Positions 8,381 through 17,004 of a stretch of DNA of 64,000 nucleotides are shown here, piece by piece. The translations under genes and the position numbers were made by a program. Source of the stretch: Paracoccaceae bacterium (GTDB lineage Bacteria; Pseudomonadota; Alphaproteobacteria; Rhodobacterales; Rhodobacteraceae); assembly GCA_020446815.1 (NCBI GenBank), contig JAGRDY010000026.1, positions 186,001 to 250,000 of the forward strand, in the 5' to 3' direction. Under the pieces are notes generated by a model. That model made no database searches. It had not been told where the DNA came from and saw only the letters and a program-made list of their open reading frames with translations. How positions within the stretch are numbered: position 1 is the first letter of the stretch; each line of letters starts with the position of its first letter.

Positions 8381-9604
8381 TCAACCGCTCAGCGCCTCGC
8401 GGATGGCGCGCAGCGCCCGCAGCGTATCGGCCGAGAAATGCGGGTTGAGATAGTCGGGCCATGTCGACAGTTTCACCGCCATGAAATCATGCTTGCGGTT
8501 CACATAGATCAGCTGGCCGAAGACCCCGCGCGCCATGAAATCGCCCTCTGCCACGTCATGCAGCCACCATTGCTGCCGGTAGGCGCCGTTGACCGACAGC
8601 CATGTGTAGGGGTCATGGAATTTCGACGGATCGCCCTGCCCGATCGCGTCGACCCAGCCGGCCGGGACGATCTGGCTGTCACCGACGCGGCCACCATTCA
8701 ACATCATCGTGCCAAAGCGGGCATAGTCGCGCAAAGTCGCGTTGAAACCGCCGTCGGCCAACGCCGATCCGGCCTGATCGACGGTGAAATAGGCATCCCG
8801 TTCGGCGCCGATGCGCGACCAGATGCGCGTCGACACAAGATCGGCCAGCCCCTGACCGGTTGCCCGTTCAAGCACCCAGGCGATCAGATCCGTCTCGATC
8901 GAACGGTATTCGAACTTTTCGCCATGGGGGCGGATTTTCGGCAGGCCGGTGATGATATCGCGAAGCGAGGGCCGTTTGGCCGGATCCGGGCTGGGCCGCC
9001 ATCCGGCTGCCAGATCGACCCTGGCGATATCGGAATCCTTCGCGGTATAGGTTTCGTCGAACCTCACCCCCGATTGCATGTCAAGCACCTGTTCCAGCGT
9101 TGCATCGGCATAGCCGCAACTGGCCAGTTCCGGCACGATTTCGACGAGCGGGGCGTAAAGATCAAGCAACCCCTCGCCGTGGATTATCCCGGTCAATGTG
9201 CCGACGACGGATTTCGATACCGACTGCGCCAGGTGCAGCGAGGCGGGCGTCATGTCGTTGAAATAGAGTTCCGTGACGATCTCGCCGCGGAAGATAACGA
9301 CGAAGCCGTCGGTGTAGGTTTCGGTCAGGCATTGGCCGACGGTCTTTTGCGCGCCATCTACCGAAGGGAACGTCAGGGCGGAAAAATCCTGCACGTCGGA
9401 GGCGAAGGGAATGACCGGCCCGGTCCCGCGTGGCACGTCTACCGTCGGCACCATGGCGCGGACGTTCTGAAACGACCAGCGGTTGTAAGGACCCGTATCC
9501 CAGTTCAACAGATTTGCGCGCTTGTCCGGCGGCGGCGGAAAGCCTTGCATGATGCCCATTTCGCGCGCGCTGAGGGGCGGTCTTGCCGGTTTATCGTCGG
9601 GCAT
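8381..9604 (-). CDS. Serine hydrolase of the beta-lactamase (class C / 6-aminohexanoate-dimer hydrolase) superfamily
   Basis: Predicted 407 aa, with no signal peptide seen, so probably cytoplasmic. The nucleophile motif is SVSK within HLAQSVSKSVVGTLTG, and a YRS in EYRSIETDLIAW takes the place of the Y-x-N motif. The overall pattern (LDMQSGVRFDETY, DPYTWLSVNGAYRQQWW) resembles NylB-type amide and ester hydrolases more than drug-hydrolysing AmpC. It sits between an amine oxidoreductase and a polyamine importer, so hydrolysis of an amide or a gamma-glutamyl amine is a reasonable guess. The ATG at 9604 has AAAGAGAG upstream; the frame remains open further 5'. Confidence 0.8.
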   Translation of the reverse strand: MPDDKPARPPLSAREMGIMQGFPPPPDKRANLLNWDTGPYNRWSFQNVRAMVPTVDVPRGTGPVIPFASDVQDFSALTFPSVDGAQKTVGQCLTETYTDGFVVIFRGEIVTELYFNDMTPASLHLAQSVSKSVVGTLTGIIHGEGLLDLYAPLVEIVPELASCGYADATLEQVLDMQSGVRFDETYTAKDSDIARVDLAAGWRPSPDPAKRPSLRDIITGLPKIRPHGEKFEYRSIETDLIAWVLERATGQGLADLVSTRIWSRIGAERDAYFTVDQAGSALADGGFNATLRDYARFGTMMLNGGRVGDSQIVPAGWVDAIGQGDPSKFHDPYTWLSVNGAYRQQWWLHDVAEGDFMARGVFGQLIYVNRKHDFMAVKLSTWPDYLNPHFSADTLRALRAIREALSG

Positions 9605-9721
9605 GGCGGGCTCTCTTTTTGGTGGTTTGTCGAATTTTGAAGACGACATCCAGGCTAAATGCGTCTGATCCGCTGCTGGTGCCGATGCCGGCTGCGCACG
9701 GGGCACGCCAGGGATATTCTC

Positions 9722-9752
9722 GAAAAACCGGGGCCGGCCTGTCCGGCCCCGG
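9722..9752 (-). terminator. Rho-independent terminator of the polyamine ABC operon
   Basis: A perfect 10-base-pair stem (CCGGGGCCGG with CCGGCCCCGG, five-base loop) is followed on the minus strand by a T run. It lies just after the substrate-binding protein stop. Confidence 0.85.
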
Positions 9753-9763
9753 CATGAAAGGCG

Positions 9764-10789
9764 CTACTTCTGCAATTCCGTCCAGATCGCAGTGTAATAT
9801 TCCTGCGCCTTCGGCGAACAGGTCGGCAGGAAGTGGCCGGCAGAGACGAATTCAGCCGGCACGATGATTTCCGGCGCGGTTTTCATGTCTTCGGGCATGA
9901 ACTCCTCGGACCCGGTGATGCCGTTGGCATAACGCGCGAAAGCCGAGATCATCGCGGCATTTTCCGGCACCATGATGAAGTCGAGAAACTTGTATGCCTC
10001 GTCGACATTCTTTGCATCGGACAAAAGCATGACCTGATCCATCCAGAGCGGGTAGCCTTCCTTCGGATAGCCATAAACCACGTCAGGGTTCTTCAACCGG
10101 GCGCGAAAGATCGCGCCGTTCCAGTAGACCGACGCCATGACATCATTGGCCGCCATCTTTTCGGTCATGCCATAATCCATCGACTGCCATTTCGGCTTGG
10201 CTTCCATCAGCTTGTCGCGGACTTTCTTGAGCACTTCGGTATCTTCGGTGCAGGGCTCACCGCCCTCATACATGATGGCCAGCGACAGCACGTCGTTCAT
10301 TTCGGGCGTCACATTGACCTTGCCGACGAGTTCCGGAGGCGGATCCAGGAAGATCGCCGAAGTGTTTATGTCGCCCGAATAGGCGGTCTTGTTCACCGCC
10401 ACGCCGGTGGAACCCCACTGCCAGGGAACCGAATATTTCCGGCCCGGGTCATAGCTCGATTCCATCCACTGCTTGGCGATGTTGTCGTGATGGGGCAGCT
10501 TGGAGAGGTCGAGCTCCTGAACCAGGCCCTTTTCGACGAAGATCTGCACATAGCTGGCGGATGGCACGACCAGATCGAACCCGCCGCCGCCGGCCTCGAT
10601 CTTGGCCAGCGCCGTATCGTTGCTGTCGTAATCGGTGACGGTCACCTTGATGCCGGTTTCAGCCTCGAATTTCTTGAGCAGTTCCGGGTTGGTATAGTCG
10701 CCCCAGTTGAAAAGCTGCAACTCGCCCTCGGCGCTGGCAAGCGAAGTGCTCAGCAGCAGGATCGCCGTTGCGGAAATCAGTTTCTTCAT
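9764..10789 (-). CDS. potF: Polyamine ABC transporter, periplasmic substrate-binding protein
   Basis: Predicted 341 aa. A signal peptide is clear (KKLISATAILLLSTSLASA, cleaved before EGELQLFNWGDY). NWGDY, then LLKKFEAETGIKVTV and YDSNDTALAKIEAGGGGFDLVVPS, are hallmarks of the PotD/PotF family, which binds spermidine or putrescine and delivers it to the inner-membrane permease. It is the last gene of the operon and ends in a strong terminator. Ligand preference cannot be decided by eye. The gene symbol is by family and gene order. Confidence 0.9.
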   Translation of the reverse strand: MKKLISATAILLLSTSLASAEGELQLFNWGDYTNPELLKKFEAETGIKVTVTDYDSNDTALAKIEAGGGGFDLVVPSASYVQIFVEKGLVQELDLSKLPHHDNIAKQWMESSYDPGRKYSVPWQWGSTGVAVNKTAYSGDINTSAIFLDPPPELVGKVNVTPEMNDVLSLAIMYEGGEPCTEDTEVLKKVRDKLMEAKPKWQSMDYGMTEKMAANDVMASVYWNGAIFRARLKNPDVVYGYPKEGYPLWMDQVMLLSDAKNVDEAYKFLDFIMVPENAAMISAFARYANGITGSEEFMPEDMKTAPEIIVPAEFVSAGHFLPTCSPKAQEYYTAIWTELQK

Positions 10790-10822
10790 TTTCTTCTCCT
10801 TGTTGGTTGTGGTTTCCTGGTT

Positions 10823-11626
10823 TCAGTCTTTTTTGCGCGTCAGCAAAAAGAACACCGTCAGCATGACGACGGTCAGTCCCAGCAGCACTGTCGAAATGGC
10901 GTTCACCTCGCTTGTGACCGAGCGTCGAATCTGTGCCAGCATGTAGGTCGGCAGTGTATCCTGCCCGGCGGATTTTACAAAAAGGGTAATGACCACATCG
11001 TCAAGCGACGTGACGAAAGACAGCATCATTCCGGCGATCACGCCCGGCATCAGCAAGGGCAATGTCACCCGCCGAAAAGTCTGCCAGGGTGTTGCGTAAA
11101 GATCGGCGGCGGCGGTTTCGAGCGTGTAGTCCATCCCTTCGAGCCGCGCCCGGATCGGCAGATAGGCGAAGGGGATGCAAAAGGCCGAATGGGCGGCGAT
11201 GAGATAGCCGAGCCCCTGATATCCCGTCGCCACCTTGATCGTGGCAAAAAAGATCAAGAGCGCCACCGCGGTCACGATTTCCGGCACCATCAGCGGCTGG
11301 TTGATCATCACATAGATCAGTGTCTGGCCCTTGAACGCCTTGCGCCGTGTGGTGCCAAGAGCGGCCATCGTGGCCACCGTCGTGGCGACAATCGATGCCG
11401 CCGAGGCGATGATCAGCGAACGAAACGTCGCTTCCTTGACTTGTTCGTTGGCCCATGCGGAGACGTACCATCTGAGCGATACGCCTTCCCAGATCGCCAC
11501 CGAGGTGCCCGAATTGAACGAAAACACCACCAGCATGGCAATGGGCAGGTAAAGCGCCACGAAGACCATCACCGCGACGGTCGAAAACCCCGGCAGGCGG
11601 GAAACCGAAAAACCGCGCTCAGCCAT
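10823..11626 (-). CDS. potI: Polyamine ABC transporter, permease (PotI/PotC type)
   Basis: Predicted 267 aa with about six membrane helices. It carries the binding-protein-dependent permease EAA loop: LETAAADLYATPWQTFRRVTLPLLMPGVIAG. The C-terminus (TEVLLGLTVVML-like helix followed by TRKKD) is typical. The start at 11626 overlaps the preceding permease gene by 8 bases, so the two are translationally coupled. It pairs with PotH to form the membrane channel. Confidence 0.92.
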   Translation of the reverse strand: MAERGFSVSRLPGFSTVAVMVFVALYLPIAMLVVFSFNSGTSVAIWEGVSLRWYVSAWANEQVKEATFRSLIIASAASIVATTVATMAALGTTRRKAFKGQTLIYVMINQPLMVPEIVTAVALLIFFATIKVATGYQGLGYLIAAHSAFCIPFAYLPIRARLEGMDYTLETAAADLYATPWQTFRRVTLPLLMPGVIAGMMLSFVTSLDDVVITLFVKSAGQDTLPTYMLAQIRRSVTSEVNAISTVLLGLTVVMLTVFFLLTRKKD

Positions 11627-12527
11627 GGCCGCCGTCCCTGTTGGCAAAGCGCACATAGACCAGCAGCGCCACCATCACGATGATCAGAAGGGTCATCGAC
11701 AGTGCCGCCCCCAGCGGCCAGTTGCGCCCCGCCCCGAATTGCAATTCGATGAAGTTGCCGATCATCATGTTGCGCCCGCCGCCCAGGATGCGCGGCGTCA
11801 CATAGGCGCCGAGCGAGGGAATGAAGACGAGGATGGACCCGGCGATGATCCCCGGCTTGACGATCGGCACGATGATGCGGCGCAAGACCTGCATGCGGCT
11901 GGCGTAAAGATCATAGCCCGCTTCCAGAAGCCGCATGTCGAACCTGTCGATGGCGGCAAAGAGCGGCAGCACCATCAACGGCAGATAGACATAGGTCATG
12001 CCCAGAAACACGGCGAAATCGGTGTAGATGATCACGATCGGCTGGTCGATTAGGCCCAACTGGATCATCGCCGTATTGAACAGCCCTTCGTTGCGGATGA
12101 TCTGGTTGATCGCGAAGGTGCGGATCAGCAGGTTGGTCCAGAACGGGATGGTGATGAGAAACAACAGCGCCGCGCGCCATCTCGGCGGCCTCGTGGCAAT
12201 GAACCAGGCGGTGGGAAAGCCCACGACAAAGGTGAACACGGTTGTCAGCAGCGACAGTTTCACCGACCGCCAGAAGATCGTCAGATGCGCATCGGCCAGC
12301 TTGTAGGTGCCGTCGAAAATATCCTTCGACACCAGTATGCCGCGCCATGCATCGAACGAAAAACCCCATTCCACATTGCCGTATTTGCCGGGCAACAGGA
12401 ACGAATAGATCAGAATGATCAGCAGCGGTCCCACCGCCGCGACCGTCAGCACGAGCAAGGCCGGCGCGGACAGCGCCCATGCGTTGCGGGCATTTTTGCG
12501 GTCGGCCTGTTTTTGCACCTCTGACAT
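11619..12527 (-). CDS. potH: Polyamine ABC transporter, permease (PotH/PotB type)
   Basis: Predicted 302 aa with six membrane helices. The EAA loop is LEAGYDLYASRMQVLRRIIVPIVKPGIIAG. Other typical strings are FPTAWFIATRPPRWRAALLFL and IPFWTNLLIRTFAINQII. It is the first of two permease subunits. It begins 5 bases after the ATPase gene ends and overlaps potI by 8 bases. Confidence 0.92.
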   Translation of the reverse strand: MSEVQKQADRKNARNAWALSAPALLVLTVAAVGPLLIILIYSFLLPGKYGNVEWGFSFDAWRGILVSKDIFDGTYKLADAHLTIFWRSVKLSLLTTVFTFVVGFPTAWFIATRPPRWRAALLFLITIPFWTNLLIRTFAINQIIRNEGLFNTAMIQLGLIDQPIVIIYTDFAVFLGMTYVYLPLMVLPLFAAIDRFDMRLLEAGYDLYASRMQVLRRIIVPIVKPGIIAGSILVFIPSLGAYVTPRILGGGRNMMIGNFIELQFGAGRNWPLGAALSMTLLIIVMVALLVYVRFANRDGGHG

Positions 12528-12532
12528 TGCGC

Positions 12533-13600
12533 TCAGGCCTCCAGCACCTGAACCGATCCCGGCGCGAAATCGACAAACACCTTGTCGCCTGCCTCCGGCC
12601 CGCTATGGCCTGACGCATCGGTGCCGAGCCGCGCCACGACCTCGGTGCCATCGTCAAGGGCCAGATAGACATGGCTGTCGGTGCCGAAATAGACCGAATC
12701 GGCGACGGTGGCGGGGATTGCGCCCTGCGCCCCCTGCGTGGCAATGCGCACATGTTCGGGGCGCACCGCCAGCGTCACGGCCCCGTCGGCATGGCCGGTT
12801 TCAATCGCGACCCGCGCCCCGCCGGCCAGCCGCGCCACCCCTTTTTCAAGCTGCGCCTCGATGAAATTCGTCTCGCCGATGAAATCGGCGACGAACCGGT
12901 TGACCGGATGGGTGTAGATTTCGCGCGGGCTGCCGATCTGGTTGATCTTGCCGTTGCTCATCACCGCGATACGGTCCGACATGGTAAGCGCCTCTTCCTG
13001 GTCATGGGTGACGAAGACAAAGGTGATGCCGGTTTCATGCTGGAGCCGCTTCAATTCGATCTGCATCTCTTTTCGCAGCTTGTAATCCAGTGCCGACAGC
13101 GGTTCGTCCAGCAACAGCACCTTGGGTTGCGGCGCCAGAGCGCGCGCCAGCGCGACGCGCTGCTGCTGGCCGCCGGAAATCTGGTCGGTCTTACGCTCGG
13201 CCATCTCGACCATCCGCACGAGTTCGAGCATCCGGTCCACGATCTCGCGGATTTCCGTTTGCGCGCGGCCCTGCATCAACAGGCCAAATCCGATATTCTC
13301 GCGCACCGTCATATGCGGAAACAGCGCATAGCTTTGAAACACCGTATTGACCGGGCGCTTGTTGGGCGGCAGGTGGCCGATTTCCTCGCCATCGAGGCGG
13401 ATTTCCCCGCTGTCGGGCATCTCGAAACCGGCAATCAGCCGCAGCAGCGTGGTTTTCCCGCAGCCCGACGGCCCCAGCAGGGTGAAAAACTCGTTGCGCA
13501 GGATTGCGGCGCTGACATGGTCCAGGGCCACGACCGGCTCAGCCGGCCCGCCAAACGTCTTGGTCACGCTTTTCGCTTCGATGATGGCATCGGCACTCAT
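12533..13600 (-). CDS. potG: Polyamine ABC transporter, ATP-binding protein
   Basis: Predicted 355 aa. Walker A is [20 protein letters not shown], signature LSGGQ appears as [16 protein letters not shown], and Walker B is [13 protein letters not shown]. The H-loop is [21 protein letters not shown]. The C-terminal TOBE domain (about 260-355, [10 protein letters not shown]) is as in PotA/PotG. GGAG lies about 10 bases upstream of the ATG at 13600. It is the first gene of the four-gene operon G-H-I-F. Confidence 0.93.
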   Translation of the reverse strand: MSADAIIEAKSVTKTFGGPAEPVVALDHVSAAILRNEFFTLLGPSGCGKTTLLRLIAGFEMPDSGEIRLDGEEIGHLPPNKRPVNTVFQSYALFPHMTVRENIGFGLLMQGRAQTEIREIVDRMLELVRMVEMAERKTDQISGGQQQRVALARALAPQPKVLLLDEPLSALDYKLRKEMQIELKRLQHETGITFVFVTHDQEEALTMSDRIAVMSNGKINQIGSPREIYTHPVNRFVADFIGETNFIEAQLEKGVARLAGGARVAIETGHADGAVTLAVRPEHVRIATQGAQGAIPATVADSVYFGTDSHVYLALDDGTEVVARLGTDASGHSGPEAGDKVFVDFAPGSVQVLEA

Positions 13601-13935
13601 GCTGCGCCGCTCCGGCGATCGCACAAAGAATCGCCTGGCCGTGGTATCAGCATCTAAATCCCCCCCGATTTTCCCTGATCCGGATTGTTGCCTCCGAATG
13701 CGGATTTTTGCTCAGGATAAACAGGTACGCCCCGGCAGGTAAACAACAAAAGCGCTTCGATCCTGTGTCGCAGCATCAGGCATCGCTTTTCACGTTCGAC
13801 CGGAGCGTGAGGCGGCGAACCAGCGATTCTAAGGCCAGGTTGATACGTCACATCTGTCTGCGCCCGCCGGCCGGCCCCATTGCCAGCCGGAACCGGCCAG
13901 CGCGCTATAAAGTATGCCGCCCCGGTCCCGGAACG
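13601..13935. other. Intergenic stretch upstream of the polyamine operon, with repeat copy C
   Basis: I find no gene here. It should contain the promoter of the ABC operon and the 3' end of the fusion gene. Repeat copy C is at 13773-13813, beginning GCATCAGGCATCGC. A C run near 13657-13663 resembles the one upstream of the amine oxidoreductase. No clear hairpin terminator follows the fusion gene. Confidence 0.5.
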
Positions 13936-16140
13936 CTACCGAAGCGCCGCCAGCGGGTTGGCGAAATCATCTGTCCAGATGCGCCCGCCATCGGAGGCAA
14001 GCACCCGCCAGCGCGGATCCTCCGCCAGCGTCCCCAGGGCGCGGGCATGTCGCGCCAGCATCACCACCCGCGACGCGCTGTCGGCGGGGTCATTCTCCGC
14101 GTTGCCCGAATAGTCCTGCAAACGTGCCTCAAGCCCCAGTGCCGCCGCGCTGCGCGACAAGGGCCGCTCAATGGCGTAATAGCGGTTGGTGATGTGATAA
14201 AGCAGCACCCCGTCCGGGGCCAGCCGGTCGAGATAGAGCTGCATCGCTTCCTGCGTCGTCAGGTGCACCGGCACGGAATCGGAACCATAGGCGTCGATCA
14301 CCAGCAGATCGTATTTCAACCCCTCTTGTGCGGCCAAAACCATCCGCGCATCGCCCAGATGCGTTGGCGCATCGCCGGCACAGGCCGAGATGAACGTGAA
14401 GTAGGCAGGGTTGCGGGCGATCCTGTCGACCACTGGGTCAATCTCGTAGAACTGCCAGTGCTGGCCCGGCTGCCTGTAACAGGCCAGCGATCCGACCCCC
14501 AGCCCGACAACGCCGACATGCCTGGCCGCACGCCCGATATACGAGCTCAGGACCTGCGCCATCGGCCCGTTTCGGTGGTAATAGAACAGCGGTTCGGGGC
14601 GCGGCTTGCGATAGTCCGCCAGGCGCTCGGCCCCGTGAAGGGTCGTGCCATTGGCATATTGGCGCAGACCGCCGACATCGGCGACCCAATGGGTGCCAAA
14701 GAAACTGCGGTCGCGGAATATGTCGCCGGCGGGGATGACGTAATTGCCGACAACCGCGACCAGCCCTGCCGCCAGCGCCGCCGCCGGAACGGTGCGGCGC
14801 AGCAGAAAAGCGACTGTCGCGGCCAGCGCGAACATGATCAGTTTCAGCGCCAGCCAGCTTTCGACGGCAAAGGGCTGGACCGCCAGAACCAGCGCCCCGG
14901 CCGCAATGACGCCATAGGCGACCCCCTTTTTGGCAAGCGGCAGCGTCAGGCGCATTTCAGGGCTCAGGATCAGCGCCGCCGCCAGAAGCGTCGTGATCCC
15001 TCCCTCGGCCAGGGTGACGAAAACCGCGGGCGCGAGGACCGAGTTGAACAACCCGCCCAACGCCCCCCCCGCGGACATGACGACATAGTAAAGCGTCAGA
15101 TGCCGGCCTTCGGGGCGCACGTCATAAAGCCGGGTATGGGCGAACATGGCGACAGCGAAGAAACTGGCGACCAGACCCGCGATGCCGATCAGATCCAGAT
15201 GTGTGCCACCGATTCCGGTAAAGACCACGGCAAGCCAGCCAAGAGCGGCCATATAGGCAATGCGCAAGACAGTGGCGCCAAAGAACGGCCGCCGCGAAAA
15301 CGTCAGCACGAAGCTCAGAAGATACAGCGACAGCGGCACAACCCAGACCAGCGGAATAGCCCCGATATCCGTGCTGATCTTGGTGGTGATCGCCAGCATC
15401 AGTGATGATGGAATGAAAGCCAGCAAGAGCCAGTGACCGACCCGCGACAGACTCGGCCGCCCGCTGTCTTGCCCGGGCCGCACGGGCACGGCGGCGTGCG
15501 CCCCCCGCGCGGCGCCAAGGCCGCTGGCCGCGAGAAAGCCCCCCAAGGCGACAAAGCCCACGGCCCAGCCCTGCCCGATGCGGACGGCCCCGAACAACGG
15601 TTCCGCCACCAGCGGAAAGGCCAGAAGGGCGATCAGCGAGCCGAGATTGCTGGCGCCGTAAAGAAAATAGGGGTCGTCGGCCGAAGGCCCGCCGCTGCGC
15701 GCATACCACGACTGGATTAGCGGCGCATTGGCCGAGAGCACGCCGAAGGGTACCCCGACGCCCAGACCGAACAACACCAGCGTCTGCCAGACCGCGGACG
15801 CATCTGGCACATATTGCCAGCCTTCAGGGATCGACAGCGGCAGGAATGTCAGCGCAACGGCCCAAAGGCTCAGATGCAGCAGAACCTGCGCCCGCAAGCT
15901 CAGATAGGTCGTTGACAGATGTGCATAAAGATAACCGCCGATCAGCGCGCTCTGGAAAAACAGCATCGCGGTCGTCCACACCGCCGGCGCGCCGCCGATC
16001 TGCGGAAGCACGATCTTGGTGAAAAGCGGCTGCACGAAGAACAGCAGCGACGCGCTGAGGAAAATGGTTGCGGTGAACAGCACCGGCACAAGAAACACGG
16101 GCCGGAGGGCGGATCTGGTGTCGCTTGAATACATTCCCAC
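13936..16140 (-). CDS. Membrane-embedded spermidine-synthase-like fusion protein
   Basis: Predicted 734 aa. The first 470 residues hold about 12 hydrophobic segments and resemble a transporter-like membrane domain (VLFTATIFLSASLLFFVQPLFTK, GLLYGASNLGS-like FLYGASNLGSLIALL). The last 250 residues are a spermidine-synthase-type methyltransferase fold: HVGVVGLGVGSLACY is the nucleotide-binding loop and LLVIDAYGSDSVPVHLTT is the catalytic-loop region. The usual DSSD-type catalytic string is not conserved (DAYGSD), so true aminopropyl transfer is uncertain. It lies on the same strand as the polyamine importer, 335 bases upstream. The start is at 16140 or 16134. Confidence 0.8.
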   Translation of the reverse strand: MGMYSSDTRSALRPVFLVPVLFTATIFLSASLLFFVQPLFTKIVLPQIGGAPAVWTTAMLFFQSALIGGYLYAHLSTTYLSLRAQVLLHLSLWAVALTFLPLSIPEGWQYVPDASAVWQTLVLFGLGVGVPFGVLSANAPLIQSWYARSGGPSADDPYFLYGASNLGSLIALLAFPLVAEPLFGAVRIGQGWAVGFVALGGFLAASGLGAARGAHAAVPVRPGQDSGRPSLSRVGHWLLLAFIPSSLMLAITTKISTDIGAIPLVWVVPLSLYLLSFVLTFSRRPFFGATVLRIAYMAALGWLAVVFTGIGGTHLDLIGIAGLVASFFAVAMFAHTRLYDVRPEGRHLTLYYVVMSAGGALGGLFNSVLAPAVFVTLAEGGITTLLAAALILSPEMRLTLPLAKKGVAYGVIAAGALVLAVQPFAVESWLALKLIMFALAATVAFLLRRTVPAAALAAGLVAVVGNYVIPAGDIFRDRSFFGTHWVADVGGLRQYANGTTLHGAERLADYRKPRPEPLFYYHRNGPMAQVLSSYIGRAARHVGVVGLGVGSLACYRQPGQHWQFYEIDPVVDRIARNPAYFTFISACAGDAPTHLGDARMVLAAQEGLKYDLLVIDAYGSDSVPVHLTTQEAMQLYLDRLAPDGVLLYHITNRYYAIERPLSRSAAALGLEARLQDYSGNAENDPADSASRVVMLARHARALGTLAEDPRWRVLASDGGRIWTDDFANPLAALR

Positions 16141-16508
16141 TGCCCTGCCTGATATGACCGGGCCCCACTAAGCCAGCCGAAATGGGTAAGAATGAGGCGG
16201 GAATGGACAAAAACAAGCGGTATTGTTGACAATACGCGCATTACCGCCGCTGGTACCGCCGTGGAAAAGGTCGAAACGAGGCGCCGCATTGCAAGGCCCC
16301 TTCCAGCGTGTTCCCGGCCCCGGCAGGGACAGCCCGCCCTGATCGCGCCACTTTCAGGGGCGAATGATCCGCCTGGCGTCCCGATGGCCCGGGACCGCCG
16401 GCTGGCGATACCAACATCTTTGGCGCACAGGTTCTTGATGCCGATGATCGTTGCGTCCGGGCGGGGATGTCGGCTAATGGGTTTATCCGGCCGTTTAGAG
16501 GTACGCCA
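16141..16508. other. Divergent intergenic stretch between the fusion gene and the SqrR-like regulator
   Basis: There is no gene here. It must hold the promoters of both divergent genes. A perfect palindrome with arms GTATTGT and ACAATAC lies at 16220-16235. It contains TTGACA on the plus strand and TTGTCA on the minus strand. Nothing else stands out. Confidence 0.6.
16220..16235. promoter_or_regulatory. Perfect palindrome, candidate operator
   Basis: GTATTGT-TG-ACAATAC is a perfect 7+2+7 inverted repeat about 80 bases upstream of the fusion gene and 275 bases upstream of the ArsR-family gene. It overlaps possible -35 elements in both directions. The regulator that binds it is unknown; the adjacent SqrR-like protein is an obvious candidate. 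Confidence 0.45.
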
Positions 16509-16856
16509 ATGGCACTGCCGACCCCCGATGATGCGTCGATTTCCGAAGACGAGGCCGACAAGATTGCCGCGAAGGCACAATCGGCGTCGGCCTTCCTCAA
16601 GGCAATCAGCCATGAAGGACGACTGCGGATTCTATGCCACCTGACGACCGGCGAAAAATCGGTGACCGACCTTGAAACGCTCGTTTCGGCGCGCCAGGCC
16701 GCCGTGTCACAACAACTGGCGCGGCTTCGGCTTGAAGGATTCGTGTCGGCCCGCCGCGACGGCAAGGCGGTTTTCTACAGCCTTGCCGATGACCGGACCA
16801 AACGGGTGCTGGAGCTGGTCTATGATCTCTTTTGCAAGGGCCAGAACGGCGCATGA
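16509..16856 (+). CDS. ArsR-family regulator, SqrR/BigR/YgaV persulfide-sensor type
   Basis: Predicted 115 aa. The winged helix is clear: ISHEGRLRILCHLTTGEKSV, then LVSARQAAVSQQLARLRLEGFV and RRDGKAVFYSLAD. There are exactly two cysteines, C43 (RILCHL) and C109 (LFCKG), 66 residues apart. This is the spacing I recall for the Cys41/Cys107 pair of Rhodobacter capsulatus SqrR, which forms a polysulfide bridge and releases sulfide-response promoters. AGAGG precedes the ATG at 16509. No sulfide:quinone oxidoreductase gene is in the window, so targets may be elsewhere. Confidence 0.82.
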   Translation: MALPTPDDASISEDEADKIAAKAQSASAFLKAISHEGRLRILCHLTTGEKSVTDLETLVSARQAAVSQQLARLRLEGFVSARRDGKAVFYSLADDRTKRVLELVYDLFCKGQNGA

Positions 16857-17004
16857 GCGGTGCCGATCCACACCCGCCGAACGGTGCCCGGAACAGACGA
16901 GACCGAAGGGCGAAGCGATTGCCCGCTTGCAAGACAGAAATTGACCATCAACCGGGCCGGGGCTTGGCGACCAGGGCCAAACCATTGTTATGGAAAGGTA
17001 TGCC

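Noticed and set aside
8168..9640. 490-codon open frame on the plus strand
   Set aside because: It is antisense to the serine hydrolase with its SVSK and YRS motifs and shows no family pattern.
9833..11683. 616-codon open frame on the plus strand
   Set aside because: It is antisense to the binding-protein and permease genes of the polyamine importer. The composition is that of a shadow frame.
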